Shown here: positions 47,479 through 56,420 of the stretch, in pieces
Position numbering within the stretch: the first letter of the stretch is position 1
Layout of the letters: every line of letters begins with the position of its first letter
Assembly: GCF_018760365.1 (NCBI RefSeq)
Contig: NZ_JAHIAB010000003.1
Span: 365,197 to 429,196, forward strand
Direction: 5' to 3'
Source of the DNA: Pseudooceanicola endophyticus
Lineage (GTDB): Bacteria; Pseudomonadota; Alphaproteobacteria; Rhodobacterales; Rhodobacteraceae
DNA: 64,000 nt
Made by a program: the position numbers and the translations under genes
Notes under the pieces: model-generated
What the model was told of the DNA's origin: nothing
The model's database searches: none
Seen by the model: only the letters and a program-made list of their open reading frames with translations

Positions 47479-48603
47479 ATGACCGACGCAGCCATTATCG
47501 TCGCCGCCGGGCGCGGCACAAGGGCCGGAGGGGATATTCCCAAGCAGTGGCAACCACTTGCCGGACGGCGGGTGGCGGACTGGACGATTGACGCGATCCG
47601 GGCCGCGGGTCTGTCGCCGGTGGTGATCGTGCTGCATCCCGAGGAGCTGGACGCGCCCGGCCTGCCCGCAGACCTGATCCGCGTGGCCGGTGGCGCGACC
47701 CGCGACGCCTCGGTCCGGGCCGGTCTGGCCGCTTTGGACCCGGATCGTGTCGAAAACGTCTTGATTCACGATGTCGCCCGGCCCTGCGTGCCGGTCGCGG
47801 TGATCGAGGGCGTGCGCAGGGCGCTGCAAACCGCCGAGGCCGCCGCCCCGGGCCTGCCGGTGACGGATGCGCTCTGGGTCGGGGCCGATGGGGCCGTGGC
47901 CGGCATCCAGCCGCGCGACGGGCTGTTCCGGGCACAGACCCCGCAGGGCTTTCGCCTGGCGCCCCTGCTGGCCGCCCATGCGGCGCATCCCGGCGGGGCC
48001 GCCGATGACGTGGAGGTCGCGCGCCATGCCGGCCTTTCCGTCACGATCACACCCGGGCATGAAGACAACCTGAAGATCACGCACCCCGGAGATTTCACCC
48101 GGGCAGAGAAGATCCTGAGAGGACAGATGGACATACGGATGGGCAACGGCTTTGACGTGCACGCCTTCGAAGAGGGCGATCACGTCTGGCTCTGCGGCGT
48201 CAAGGTGGCGCATGACAAGGCGCTGAAGGGGCATTCCGATGCCGATGTGGGGATGCATGCGGTGACGGATGCGATCTACGGCGCATTGGCCGAGGGCGAT
48301 ATCGGCCGCCACTTCCCGCCCTCCGATCCGCAATGGAAGGGTGCGGCCTCGCATATCTTCCTGCGTCACGCGGTGCAGCTGGCCGCCGAAAAGGGTTTTC
48401 GCATCTCCAATGTCGACTGCACGCTGATCTGCGAGCGCCCGAAGATCGGGCCACATGCCGCCGCGATGCAGCAGGTCATGGCCGAGATCATGGGCATGGA
48501 GGTCGCACGGGTCTCGGTGAAGGCCACCACGTCCGAGCGGCTGGGTTTCACCGGACGTGAAGAGGGGATCGCGGCGATTGCCACCGCGGTATTGATCGCA
48601 TGA
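47479..48603 (+). CDS. ispDF: Bifunctional IspD/IspF enzyme of the MEP pathway
   Basis: A 374-residue fusion. Residues 1-210 are IspD ([16 protein letters not shown] at the CTP site); residues from about 216 are IspF, with zinc ligands in NGFDVHAF and [16 protein letters not shown] and the substrate loop [15 protein letters not shown]. It makes CDP-ME and then MEcPP. Fusion is common in alphaproteobacteria. ATGA overlap with pgpA couples the two. The divergent gap to dusB is about 180 bases. Confidence 0.96.
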   Translation: MTDAAIIVAAGRGTRAGGDIPKQWQPLAGRRVADWTIDAIRAAGLSPVVIVLHPEELDAPGLPADLIRVAGGATRDASVRAGLAALDPDRVENVLIHDVARPCVPVAVIEGVRRALQTAEAAAPGLPVTDALWVGADGAVAGIQPRDGLFRAQTPQGFRLAPLLAAHAAHPGGAADDVEVARHAGLSVTITPGHEDNLKITHPGDFTRAEKILRGQMDIRMGNGFDVHAFEEGDHVWLCGVKVAHDKALKGHSDADVGMHAVTDAIYGALAEGDIGRHFPPSDPQWKGAASHIFLRHAVQLAAEKGFRISNVDCTLICERPKIGPHAAAMQQVMAEIMGMEVARVSVKATTSERLGFTGREEGIAAIATAVLIA

Positions 48604-49097
48604 AACTGTCGCATCTCGTTGCCACCTTCGCCGGTGTCGGCCACCTGAAGCCCGCGCCGGGCACCTGGGGGTCGATCGCCGCCCTGCCCGTCGCCTGGGT
48701 CCTGTCGCTGATCGGCGGCCCGCTGCTGCTGGCCATTGCCGCCGTGGCGCTGTTCTTCGCCGGCCTCTGGGCCACCCGGGCCGAAACCGCCGGCAAGGCC
48801 AACCACGACCCCTCAGAGGTCGTCGTGGACGAGGTCGTCGGCCAGTGGATCGCCTTCTTTCCGGTGGTCTTCGGCGCCTGGCACGTGGGCTTTCCGCTGA
48901 TCGACCTGTGGCCGGGCTGGGTGACGGCGCTGCTGGCGTTCCGCCTCTTCGACATCTGGAAACCCTGGCTGGTGGGCCGGGCTGATCGCCGCGACGATGC
49001 CGTCGGCGTGATGCTGGATGATGTCTGGGCGGGGATCTTCGCCGCCGTGGTGGTGGTCGCCATGGCCGCCTTCTTCCACCTTGTCGTGATGCGATAG
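48600..49097 (+). CDS. pgpA: Phosphatidylglycerophosphatase A
   Basis: A 165-residue membrane protein with the PgpA signatures [24 protein letters not shown] and [10 protein letters not shown], the acidic residues being catalytic. It removes the terminal phosphate from phosphatidylglycerophosphate to give phosphatidylglycerol, the substrate used by the cardiolipin synthase upstream. About four hydrophobic segments are visible. Confidence 0.94.
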   Translation: MKLSHLVATFAGVGHLKPAPGTWGSIAALPVAWVLSLIGGPLLLAIAAVALFFAGLWATRAETAGKANHDPSEVVVDEVVGQWIAFFPVVFGAWHVGFPLIDLWPGWVTALLAFRLFDIWKPWLVGRADRRDDAVGVMLDDVWAGIFAAVVVVAMAAFFHLVVMR

Positions 49098-49107
49098 GAG
49101 ACCTCTG

Positions 49108-49596
49108 ATGCCACGCGCCGACGATAGCCTTGCCGCCGCCACCCTCGCCGCCTGCCGGGCCGCGAAACTGCATGTGGCCACCGCCGAAAGCTGCACCGGA
49201 GGGCTAGTCGCCGGGGCGCTGACGGATGTGGCGGGCAGTTCCGACGTGGTGCTGGGCGGTGTCGTCTCCTACTCCAACGACGCCAAGATGCGGCTTCTCG
49301 GGGTACAGGAGGCGACGCTTGCCGCCCATGGCGCGGTTTCGGAAGAGGTCGCGGCCCAGATGGCCCTGGGTGCCGCGCAGGCCCTTGGCGCCGAGGTCGC
49401 GGTTTCGACCACCGGGATCGCGGGTCCGGGCGGCTCCGAACACAAGCCCGAAGGCCGGGTCTGTTTCGGCATCGCCAGCCCTGCGGGCGTGCGCACGGAA
49501 ACCGTCGAATTCGGCCCCCGGGGCCGCGCCGAGGTCAGGCAGGCCAGCGTCGAACATGCGCTGACGCTGATCCTGACCACGGTGGAAACGCTCTGA
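49108..49596 (+). CDS. CinA C-terminal domain protein (nicotinamide-nucleotide amidase type)
   Basis: A 162-residue stand-alone CinA-C protein. VATAESCTGGLVAGALTDVAGSS contains the catalytic Ser of the PncC amidase, and VSTTGIAGPGG is the second signature. PncC converts NMN to NaMN in NAD recycling. The N-terminal CinA domain is missing, as in E. coli PncC. It follows pgpA by ten bases. Confidence 0.92.
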   Translation: MPRADDSLAAATLAACRAAKLHVATAESCTGGLVAGALTDVAGSSDVVLGGVVSYSNDAKMRLLGVQEATLAAHGAVSEEVAAQMALGAAQALGAEVAVSTTGIAGPGGSEHKPEGRVCFGIASPAGVRTETVEFGPRGRAEVRQASVEHALTLILTTVETL

Positions 49597-49600
49597 TCGC

Positions 49601-50050
49601 TTAGGCGCGGCCGTACAGCTCGGCCGCGCGGCGCTCGAAGGCGCGCACGATGCGCTGCATGGCTTCGTTGAAGACCATGCCGATGATGCCCTGAAGCACC
49701 GCGTTCTTGAATTCGAAATCGACGAAGAAATCGACCTCGCAGCCGCCCTCGGCCTCGCGGAAGGCCCAGTTCGACTTCATGTAGCGGAACGGCCCGTCGA
49801 GATATTCCGTGTCGATCTTCCACTCCTGCGGCCAGAGCACCACGCGGGAGCCGAACTTTTCCCGGAACACCTTGAAAGAGATCACCAGATCCGCGTCCAT
49901 CACGTCGTGGTCGCCCATCTGGGTCACCTTGCGGATGCGCGCTGCGGCGCACCAAGGCAGGAATTTCGGGTAGGATCCCACGTCGGCGACGAGGGCATAC
50001 ATCTGCTGTGCCGTATAGGGAAGCTTGCGGGTTTCTGAGTGGGTTGGCAT
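49601..50050 (-). CDS. RatA/Coq10-like START-domain protein
   Basis: A 149-residue protein of the polyketide-cyclase/SRPBCC family: [23 protein letters not shown], then [18 protein letters not shown] and [19 protein letters not shown]. Related proteins are the ubiquinone-binding Coq10 and the E. coli RatA toxin, which binds 50S subunits. In alphaproteobacteria a ubiquinone role is favoured. I choose the ATG at 50050. Its stop is four bases from the convergent CinA-C stop. Confidence 0.88.
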   Translation of the reverse strand: MPTHSETRKLPYTAQQMYALVADVGSYPKFLPWCAAARIRKVTQMGDHDVMDADLVISFKVFREKFGSRVVLWPQEWKIDTEYLDGPFRYMKSNWAFREAEGGCEVDFFVDFEFKNAVLQGIIGMVFNEAMQRIVRAFERRAAELYGRA

Positions 50051-50145
50051 ATCGCCCCCTGAAGTCGGTCCTGGAACGCGCACACAGGCGTGCTTGGGGG
50101 CCTCATGTCTTACACTGCGCCCGGATATTCAAGGGGGAAGCCGCG

Positions 50146-50685
50146 ATGTCGCGTCCGTATGTCATCGACCAGATGATCTCAGCCAAGGAAATTGCCGCCC
50201 GGATCGAGGCGCTGTCGAAGGAGATCCGCAAGACCTTCCCCGCCGGCGAGCGGCTGGTGGTCGTGGGCCTGCTGCGCGGCTCCTTCATCTTCATCGCCGA
50301 CCTGGTGCGCGAGCTTCAGGACCGCGAGGTCGAGGTCGATTTCCTTGAGGCCTCTTCCTACGGCAATGCCATGGAAAGCTCTCGTGAGGTGCGCATCCTG
50401 AAGGACCTGCGCGGCGAGATCGGCGGGCGCAACGTGCTGGTGGTCGAGGACATCGTCGACACCGGCTACACGCTGAGCCACGTGGTGGCGCTGCTGAAAT
50501 CGCGCGAACCCAAGCAGCTGAAGACCATCGCGCTGCTCGACAAGCCCTCGCGCCGCGAGGTGGATTTCCGCGCCGACTGGATCGGCTTCGAAATCCCCGA
50601 CGAATTCGTCGTCGGCTACGGCATCGACTATGCCCAGAGCAACCGCAACCTGCCCTATATCGGCAAGGTGCGCTTTACCGACTGA
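50146..50685 (+). CDS. hpt: Hypoxanthine phosphoribosyltransferase
   Basis: A 179-residue purine-salvage enzyme. The PRPP site is [15 protein letters not shown], and [17 protein letters not shown] and LLDKPSRR are family markers. It converts hypoxanthine or guanine to IMP or GMP. An AAGGGGGA site precedes the ATG at 50146; a longer in-frame start would overlap the minus-strand gene. Confidence 0.92.
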   Translation: MSRPYVIDQMISAKEIAARIEALSKEIRKTFPAGERLVVVGLLRGSFIFIADLVRELQDREVEVDFLEASSYGNAMESSREVRILKDLRGEIGGRNVLVVEDIVDTGYTLSHVVALLKSREPKQLKTIALLDKPSRREVDFRADWIGFEIPDEFVVGYGIDYAQSNRNLPYIGKVRFTD

Positions 50686-50851
50686 TCAGCCGGAGCCGGG
50701 CGTCCCCGGCGGGGTGCCCGCGCCCACCGCCCCGCCGAAACCGGTGAGGAGCTGCCGGAATATTGCGCAGATCACGATTTCGTCACGGATACGGGATTGC
50801 GATGTGATCGACAGCCGTTAAACCTTTCGTGAGCGGGCCGCGGGGGCCCGG

Positions 50852-51760
50852 ATGAGGGACCTTGCGGTGCGCAACCTGCTGCTTCTTGTCGTGCTTCTGG
50901 CGGTGATCGGTGCCGCCGGCGCCTGGGTCCTGACCGGGCCGCGCAAGCTGGAAAGCGATGCGACGGCGGGACTGTCCGGCGATCCGGTCCATGGCGAGGA
51001 GGTCTTCTATGCCGGGGGCTGCGCCGCCTGCCATGCCGCCCCGGGGGCCGAGCCGGGCGCGGCGATGCTGGTGCTGTCCGGCGGGCGGTCCTTCGAAACC
51101 GCCTTCGGCACCTTCTACGCGCCCAACATTTCCCCCGACCCGGCAGCCGGCATCGGCGCCTGGAGCCTGCAGGACCTGGCCAATGCGATGAAGCGGGGCG
51201 TGACGCCGCAGGATACCCATCTTTATCCCGCCTTCCCCTACACCACCTATACCCGCGCGAGCCTGCAGGATATCGCGGACCTTTTCGCCTTCCTGAGGAC
51301 CCTGCCCGCCGATACCACCCCCAGCCAGCCGCAGCAGGTCGGTTTTCCCTTCAGCCTGCGGCGCGGCATCGGCGCCTGGAAGATCCTCTACCTGAACGCC
51401 AGTTGGGTCGAGGATGCGCCGACCCCGGAGCTGGAACGCGGTCGCTACCTTGTCGAGGCCCTGGGCCATTGCGCCGAATGCCACACGCCGCGCGACGCCC
51501 TGGGCGGGCTGGAGCGCGATGCCTGGATGGCCGGGGCGGCAACCGCCGATGGCAAGGGCCGGGTGCCGAACCTGACCCCGGCGGCGCTGAGCTGGACCCA
51601 GGAGGAGATCGCGGAATACCTCGGCTCGGGCTTCACACCGGAGTTCGACGTGGCGGGGGGCGAAATGGCGGAGGTCGTGCAGAACCTCTCGCATCTGAGC
51701 GAGGCGGACCGGATGGCGATCGCGGCCTATGTGAAGGCCCTGCCGGCGGTCGCGGACTGA
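50852..51760 (+). CDS. Dihaem c-type cytochrome
   Basis: A 302-residue protein with an N-terminal hydrophobic helix (residues 8-28, probably an uncleaved anchor) and two CXXCH haem sites: CAACH in the first third and CAECH in the second. The downstream Met ligands are not placed with certainty. The pattern fits cytochrome subunits of periplasmic alcohol or aldehyde dehydrogenases, but no dehydrogenase gene is adjacent. It probably passes electrons in the periplasm. Confidence 0.88.
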   Translation: MRDLAVRNLLLLVVLLAVIGAAGAWVLTGPRKLESDATAGLSGDPVHGEEVFYAGGCAACHAAPGAEPGAAMLVLSGGRSFETAFGTFYAPNISPDPAAGIGAWSLQDLANAMKRGVTPQDTHLYPAFPYTTYTRASLQDIADLFAFLRTLPADTTPSQPQQVGFPFSLRRGIGAWKILYLNASWVEDAPTPELERGRYLVEALGHCAECHTPRDALGGLERDAWMAGAATADGKGRVPNLTPAALSWTQEEIAEYLGSGFTPEFDVAGGEMAEVVQNLSHLSEADRMAIAAYVKALPAVAD

Positions 51761-51769
51761 AAACGCGCC

Positions 51770-51832
51770 GGGGGCGCTGCCCCCGTCCGCCTGTGGCGGA
51801 CTCCCCCGAGGTATTTGGAACAAGAAAATGAG
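51770..51832 (+). repeat. Interspersed two-hairpin element, copy D (variant tail)
   Basis: Hairpin 1 GGGGGC-GCT-GCCCCC (51770-51784); hairpin 2 GTCCGCC-TGT-GGCGGAC (51785-51801); tail TCCCCCGAGGTATTTGG, followed by ACAAGAAAATGA instead of the GGCCAGATGA of the other copies. It lies downstream of the cytochrome gene and before the convergent lipA. Confidence 0.85.
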
Positions 51833-51895
51833 GCGGGGGAACGCATAAGGCCGCCCGGGTGGAGGGGCGGCCTTTTCGATTCCGGGAGGGGTGGT

Positions 51896-52846
51896 TCAGG
51901 CCTGGCCGAGCTTTTTCAGGCGGGCGTCGCGCAGGCGGGCGAAATCATCGCCGGCATGGTAGCTGGAGCGCGTGAGCGGCGTTGCCGAAACCATCAGGAA
52001 GCCCTTGCCCCAGGCCGCCTTTTCGTAGCCGGCGAATTCCTCGGGGGTGACGAATTTCTCCACCGCGTGGTGCTTGGGCGTGGGTTGCAGATACTGGCCG
52101 ATGGTCAGGAAGTCGATGTCGGCGGCGCGCATGTCGTCCATCACCTGCAGGACCTGCGGGCGTTCCTCGCCCAGGCCCACCATGATGCCGGACTTGGTGA
52201 AGATGGTCGGCTCCATCTCCTTGACGCGCTGCAGCAGGCGCAGGGAGTGGAAGTAGCGCGCGCCCGGGCGCACCGAGGTGTAGAGGCCCGGCACGGTTTC
52301 CAGATTGTGGTTGAACACGTCGGGGCGTGCCTCGACCACGGTTTCCAGCGCCGAGGGGGCGCATTTCAGGAAGTCCGGGGTCAGGATCTCGATCGTCGTC
52401 GTGGGCGAGCGATGGCGCACGGCGCGGATGGTCTGGGCGAAATGTTCCGCCCCGCCGTCATCCAGGTCGTCGCGGTCGACCGAGGTGATCACCACGTGGT
52501 TCAGCCCGAGCTTTTCCACCGCATGGGCGACGCGGCCCGGCTCGAAGGCATCCAGCGCATCGGGGCGGCCGGTGGCGATGTTGCAGAAGGTGCAGCCGCG
52601 GGTGCAGATGTCGCCCATGATCATCATGGTGGCGTGACCCTGGCTCCAGCATTCGCCGACATTGGGGCAGCCGGCCTCTTCGCAGACCGTGACGAGCTTG
52701 TTGTCCCGCATGATCTTGCGGGTCTCGGCATAGGCCTTGGAGGTGGGTGCCTTGACGCGGATCCAGTCTGGCTTTTTCGGCTGGGCGTTGTCCGGGCGAT
52801 GCGCCTTTTCGGGGTGGCGCTGCTCGGGGATCTTCAGGTCGCGCAT
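51896..52846 (-). CDS. lipA: Lipoyl synthase
   Basis: A 316-residue radical-SAM enzyme. The auxiliary cluster is [12 protein letters not shown], the radical-SAM cluster CTRGCTFC, and the C-terminal TRSSYHAGD supplies the Ser ligand. It inserts two sulfurs into octanoyl groups on 2-oxoacid dehydrogenases. It is monocistronic, with the divergent peroxiredoxin upstream. Confidence 0.96.
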   Translation of the reverse strand: MRDLKIPEQRHPEKAHRPDNAQPKKPDWIRVKAPTSKAYAETRKIMRDNKLVTVCEEAGCPNVGECWSQGHATMMIMGDICTRGCTFCNIATGRPDALDAFEPGRVAHAVEKLGLNHVVITSVDRDDLDDGGAEHFAQTIRAVRHRSPTTTIEILTPDFLKCAPSALETVVEARPDVFNHNLETVPGLYTSVRPGARYFHSLRLLQRVKEMEPTIFTKSGIMVGLGEERPQVLQVMDDMRAADIDFLTIGQYLQPTPKHHAVEKFVTPEEFAGYEKAAWGKGFLMVSATPLTRSSYHAGDDFARLRDARLKKLGQA

Positions 52847-53044
52847 GATCTGGCCTTTCCTTTCGGATTGGCCCTACCATAGTCGCGCAAAAGGGGAAGG
52901 ACCAGCGGGACATGACCGGGTTGCGTCAGGCGCATATCCGTTATGCAGGTGCAGAAACGGCCCGGCCCCCGGCGTCGCAACGCCCTGATTTCAGGCAGGG
53001 TCGGCAAAGGCGCCGCTGCGCTGCGGAAAGCGCCTTGCGATCAG

Positions 53045-53061
53045 TTTTGAATAATTCTAGA
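53045..53061. promoter_or_regulatory. Candidate Irr/ICE-like palindrome upstream of the peroxiredoxin
   Basis: TTTTGAATAATTCTAGA differs at two positions from a perfect TTTAGAA-N3-TTCTAAA-type palindrome, the kind bound by the iron regulator Irr in alphaproteobacteria (consensus recalled, not searched). It stands about 50 bases before the ATG in an unusually AT-rich stretch. It may instead be a simple AT-rich promoter. Confidence 0.4.
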
Positions 53062-53109
53062 AAATTTCCGAGTCTTATTCTGTGACTTTCAATGATCGAG
53101 GACATCTTC

Positions 53110-53655
53110 ATGCAACCCGGTTCCAAACTTCCCGAAGTGACCTTCCGCACCCGCGTGCGCGACGAAAGCGTGGGCGGCCCGAACCCGTTCCGCTGGCAGG
53201 ACATGACCACTTCTGACTACTTCGCGGGCAAGCGCGTCGTGCTGTTCTCGCTTCCCGGGGCCTTCACGCCCACCTGCTCGACCTACCAGCTGCCGGGCTT
53301 CGAAAACAACTTCGCCAAGTTCCAGGAACTGGGCGTCGAGAAGATCTACTGCATGTCCGTCAACGACAGCTTCGTGATGAACCAGTGGAAAAAGGCCCAG
53401 GGCATCGAGAATGTCGACGTGATCCCCGATGGTTCGGGTGAATTCACCCGCCGCGTCGGCATGCTGGTGGCCAAGGACAACCTGGGCTTCGGCATGCGCT
53501 CCTGGCGCTATGCGGCCATCATCAACGATGGCGTCGTCGAAGCCTGGTTCGAAGAGCCCGGCATCTCGGACAACCACGGCGAGGATCCCTATGGTGAATC
53601 CTCCCCCGAGAACCTGCTGAAATACCTGGAGGAAAAGAAGGTTTCGGCCGCGTAA
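53110..53655 (+). CDS. Peroxiredoxin, Prx5/AhpC-TSA type
   Basis: A 181-residue thiol peroxidase. The peroxidatic Cys56 is in LPGAFTPTCSTYQLPGF, and a Cys in KIYCMSVND follows. The Prx5-type enzymes reduce peroxides with glutathione or thioredoxin. I prefer the ATG at 53110 because GAGGA lies seven bases before it; an ATG six codons upstream has none. OxyR is convergent on the other side of a strong terminator, and the pair forms a peroxide-defence locus. Confidence 0.9.
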   Translation: MQPGSKLPEVTFRTRVRDESVGGPNPFRWQDMTTSDYFAGKRVVLFSLPGAFTPTCSTYQLPGFENNFAKFQELGVEKIYCMSVNDSFVMNQWKKAQGIENVDVIPDGSGEFTRRVGMLVAKDNLGFGMRSWRYAAIINDGVVEAWFEEPGISDNHGEDPYGESSPENLLKYLEEKKVSAA

Positions 53656-53681
53656 GCGCCTGCCTTTCCAGGACCATCACG

Positions 53682-53711
53682 AAAGCCCGGGGACCTGCGT
53701 CCCCGGGCTTT
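53682..53711. terminator. Bidirectional terminator between peroxiredoxin and oxyR
   Basis: A 13-bp stem (AAAGCCCGGGGAC with GTCCCCGGGCTTT) and a 4-base loop, with A/T flanks, lies between two convergent genes. Confidence 0.88.
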
Positions 53712-53715
53712 TGCG

Positions 53716-54624
53716 TTACCGCGTGGCCGTGACCAGCACCTCGCCGACCTCCGACAGGATGCGGGTCAGGCTGCGCACCCAGCCGTCCTCGGGGCCGGTG
53801 GCGCGGCTGGCAAGGGCGATGGTACGGGCGGGTTCGGGTTCTGCGAAGCGGCGCAGCTCCAGGTCGCGGGCCTCAGAGGACAATGCCAGTTCCGGCAACA
53901 AGGTCAGCCCGAAGCCCGCCGCCACCAGCCGCGTCAGCGTCGCAAGCGAGGAGGCGCCCATGTTGATCTGCGCATGGCCCCTGCCCCGACCGCAGACCTC
54001 AAGCGCCTGATCGGTCAGGCAGTGGCCGTCCTCCAGCAGCATGAGCTGCGCCGGGCCGATCTGGTCGGGCCGCAGCGCTTCGGTGTCCAGCGTGGCCAGC
54101 CGCGCGGGCGATCCGGCCAGCAGGAAGCGATCCTCGAACAGCGGTTGCAGGCGCAGCCCGTCGGAATCCTCCAGCGGCAGGGCCAGGACCACGGCGTCAA
54201 GCTGGCCGGCGCGCAGTTCCGCCAGCAACCGGGCGGTCTTGCCCTCCTGGACCTGCACCGAAAGGCCGATGTCGCGGGACCGGATCGCGGCAAGCGCGCC
54301 GGGCAGCAGGTAGGGCGCCACCGTGGGAATGATGCCGAGGCGCAGGTCCCCGGCCAGACCCTTGTTCCAGCGTGCCATGTCCTCAAGGCTGCGCAGCTCA
54401 CCCAGGACGCGCTCTGCCTGATCCAGGATCCGTCTCCCGAAGGGGGTCAGCACGACATCGCGGGTGCGGCGTTCGACCAGCGGCGCGCCGAGAGAGGCCT
54501 CGAGCTCGCGGATCTGGACGGAAAGCGCGGGCTGGCTGACGTGGACGGCCTCGGCGGCGCGCCCGAAGTTGCGGTGCCGCGCGAGGGACTGGAAGTAGCT
54601 GAGCTGTCGGAAGGTGATGGCCAT
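53716..54624 (-). CDS. oxyR: Hydrogen-peroxide sensing LysR regulator OxyR
   Basis: A 302-residue LysR protein. The N-terminal HTH covers about residues 1-60 (FGRAAEAVHVSQPALSVQIRELE). The regulatory domain contains LLEDGHCLTDQALEVC, with Cys202 and Cys211 nine residues apart, exactly as Cys199 and Cys208 of E. coli OxyR, and LLPELAL follows. Oxidation to a disulfide turns on peroxide defence genes such as the adjacent peroxiredoxin. Confidence 0.92.
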   Translation of the reverse strand: MAITFRQLSYFQSLARHRNFGRAAEAVHVSQPALSVQIRELEASLGAPLVERRTRDVVLTPFGRRILDQAERVLGELRSLEDMARWNKGLAGDLRLGIIPTVAPYLLPGALAAIRSRDIGLSVQVQEGKTARLLAELRAGQLDAVVLALPLEDSDGLRLQPLFEDRFLLAGSPARLATLDTEALRPDQIGPAQLMLLEDGHCLTDQALEVCGRGRGHAQINMGASSLATLTRLVAAGFGLTLLPELALSSEARDLELRRFAEPEPARTIALASRATGPEDGWVRSLTRILSEVGEVLVTATR

Positions 54625-54785
54625 AGGATCCGGTTATCGCCTTTCCGCGAATTGGGCAATGAAAGCGATGGAGAGGCCGCAGCGACGCACCGGGCAAGCG
54701 GCTTGCGCCGTGAAAATGGCGGCAGGACCCGGGTGAGGTCCGCCGCCGATTGTTTCCGAGATTGTTTCCGGAACTGCCGTGTATC

Positions 54786-55907
54786 TTAACCAATCAGCCC
54801 GCTGTCACTGGGCTGGGCCGCGTAATGCCGGTGCAGACGTTCGAGGGCGATCCGCAGCACGATCTTGCCCGAGCGCGCCGACCAGCCCATCTTGCGCTCG
54901 GCGGTCTCCAGACCCTCCAGGTGGCAGCAGCAGCGCAGGGCCACGTCACCAAGGCCCGGCCCCAGTTCCCGCAGCGCCTCCGCCACGCGTTTGCGGGCGC
55001 CTTCCGGGCCGCGCGGCCCCAGGCCCGAGCCCTCTGCGCCCGTGATGCCGGCGGTCATGAAGCGGCCCCAGTCCTGGGTCACGCGCGGGCCCATCTGGGC
55101 CAGTTCGAAATCCTCGCGCAGGCGCTCTCCTGCGCGCAGATGCTCGGCGCGCAGGAAGGGGGTTCCATCGCGGTCCCGGCGCCGCGCCAGCGCCGCGATC
55201 GGCGTGTCGGACTGGTAGCTGCGCCCCCGGGCGCCCTCCTCCTCCGCGTCGTCCTCGGCCACCGGCTGGGCGCCGCGCATGTCGAAGCTTGCCATCCCCT
55301 CCGCAAAGCCCCGGGCGGCGTTTTCCTGCTGCGCGACCAATTGGTTGAGGGCCGTCCGCCCGGCCGAAGTGATGTGGTAGCGCGACACCCGGCCCGGGCT
55401 GGCGCAGGCAATCCATTCCTTCAGCGCCAGGGCTTCGGCCAGGCCGCGGTCGATCACGTCCAGTCGGTCCGCCGCGCCGGTTCCGGTATCGCGCACCAGG
55501 ACGGCCTTTTCCATTTCGGCAGCGACGGCCAGCACCGTCGCGGGCCGCAGCATCTGGCGCAGCACCGGCAGCGCCTGGCGCAGCAGCGCGGCTTCAGAAA
55601 CCGGCACTGACGTCCGAAAATCCTGGTTGAAAGTCGCCTTCATCTTGCATCGCTCCATGTCAGGCGATCCCCCGGACCGGACATCCCCGTCCCGGCCAAG
55701 GCGATCAAGCGCGCGCCCCACCAGGGGGTCGTCGCGCAGGGTTTCGAAGCGCCGGATCTGTCGCAAGACGGTCGAAGCGTGGCAGCCCGCCTCTCGCGCC
55801 AGCTGGCGAATGGAAACCCCGTCCCGCACGTGGGCGATGTAGTAATGTACCACTTCCGGAAGCCAGTCTGGGGCCTCGGAAGCGGCCGGGAGATCGGATG
55901 CAGACAT
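54786..55907 (-). CDS. DUF6456 helix-turn-helix protein
   Basis: A 373-residue putative DNA-binding protein. An N-terminal HTH (VSIRQLAREAGCHASTVLRQIRRFE) is followed by a variable middle and a C-terminal DUF6456-type domain (LRAGERLREDFELAQMGPRV, then DVALRCCCHLEGLETAERKM). The CCC-x-L-E-G-L-E-x-x-E motif is striking. I choose the ATG at 55907; an ATG 19 codons upstream is possible. It is conserved near a DUF6477 gene in Rhodobacterales, but its targets are unknown. Confidence 0.75.
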   Translation of the reverse strand: MSASDLPAASEAPDWLPEVVHYYIAHVRDGVSIRQLAREAGCHASTVLRQIRRFETLRDDPLVGRALDRLGRDGDVRSGGSPDMERCKMKATFNQDFRTSVPVSEAALLRQALPVLRQMLRPATVLAVAAEMEKAVLVRDTGTGAADRLDVIDRGLAEALALKEWIACASPGRVSRYHITSAGRTALNQLVAQQENAARGFAEGMASFDMRGAQPVAEDDAEEEGARGRSYQSDTPIAALARRRDRDGTPFLRAEHLRAGERLREDFELAQMGPRVTQDWGRFMTAGITGAEGSGLGPRGPEGARKRVAEALRELGPGLGDVALRCCCHLEGLETAERKMGWSARSGKIVLRIALERLHRHYAAQPSDSGLIG

Positions 55908-56138
55908 AACGACAGCCTGTTGGCATTGCTCGATATTTGGGGTTGTCCCCAAGCTTGTCCACATAACAGGGCGGTATAGTTTCCAAGAGGTTAATTATTA
56001 ACCCCGCAACCAATAATTGTTTCGATTTGATAAACTTATCTAACCCCACCGCGCGCATCGTATCAAAGCACGCAACACTCAGCGTGGTTGCATCCTGTCA
56101 GATCCGGACCCGTCCGGCCCAGACCACAGGAGATGACC

Positions 56139-56420
56139 ATGCAGGATCTGACCACCATGCTTGCCACCCTGCGCCGCCCCGGCCTTCTGGTGCGCGCCGC
56201 CACCCATGCCGCAGCGGACTACCGCCGCGAGCGCGACCTGGCGCGGCTCCTGGGCAGCGAGGCGCTGCCGCGGCGCGGCGTGCTGCTGATGCAGCTGATG
56301 GCGCTGGAAAGCGACCTCAATCATGCCCGCAAGCAAAGGCGCGCGGAATATTCCCCCGCGCGCCACGTCGAAATCCTGGCCTCTCTGATCGCCGAGGCCC
56401 GCCAGGACGCCGCCGCCTGA
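56139..56420 (+). CDS. DUF6477 family small protein
   Basis: A 93-residue charged helical protein: LRRPGLLVRAATHAAADYRRERDL, then LMQLMALESDLNHARKQRRAEY. AGGAG at 56128-56132 is six bases before the ATG at 56139; the ATG at 56133 touches the ribosome site, so it is rejected. Family assignment is from memory and function is unknown. The stop abuts that of the convergent MttB-like gene. Confidence 0.7.
   Translation: MQDLTTMLATLRRPGLLVRAATHAAADYRRERDLARLLGSEALPRRGVLLMQLMALESDLNHARKQRRAEYSPARHVEILASLIAEARQDAAA

Noticed and set aside
52847..53109. A small gene between lipA and the peroxiredoxin
   Set aside because: Short minus-strand frames here have no ribosome site and no family similarity; the region looks regulatory.
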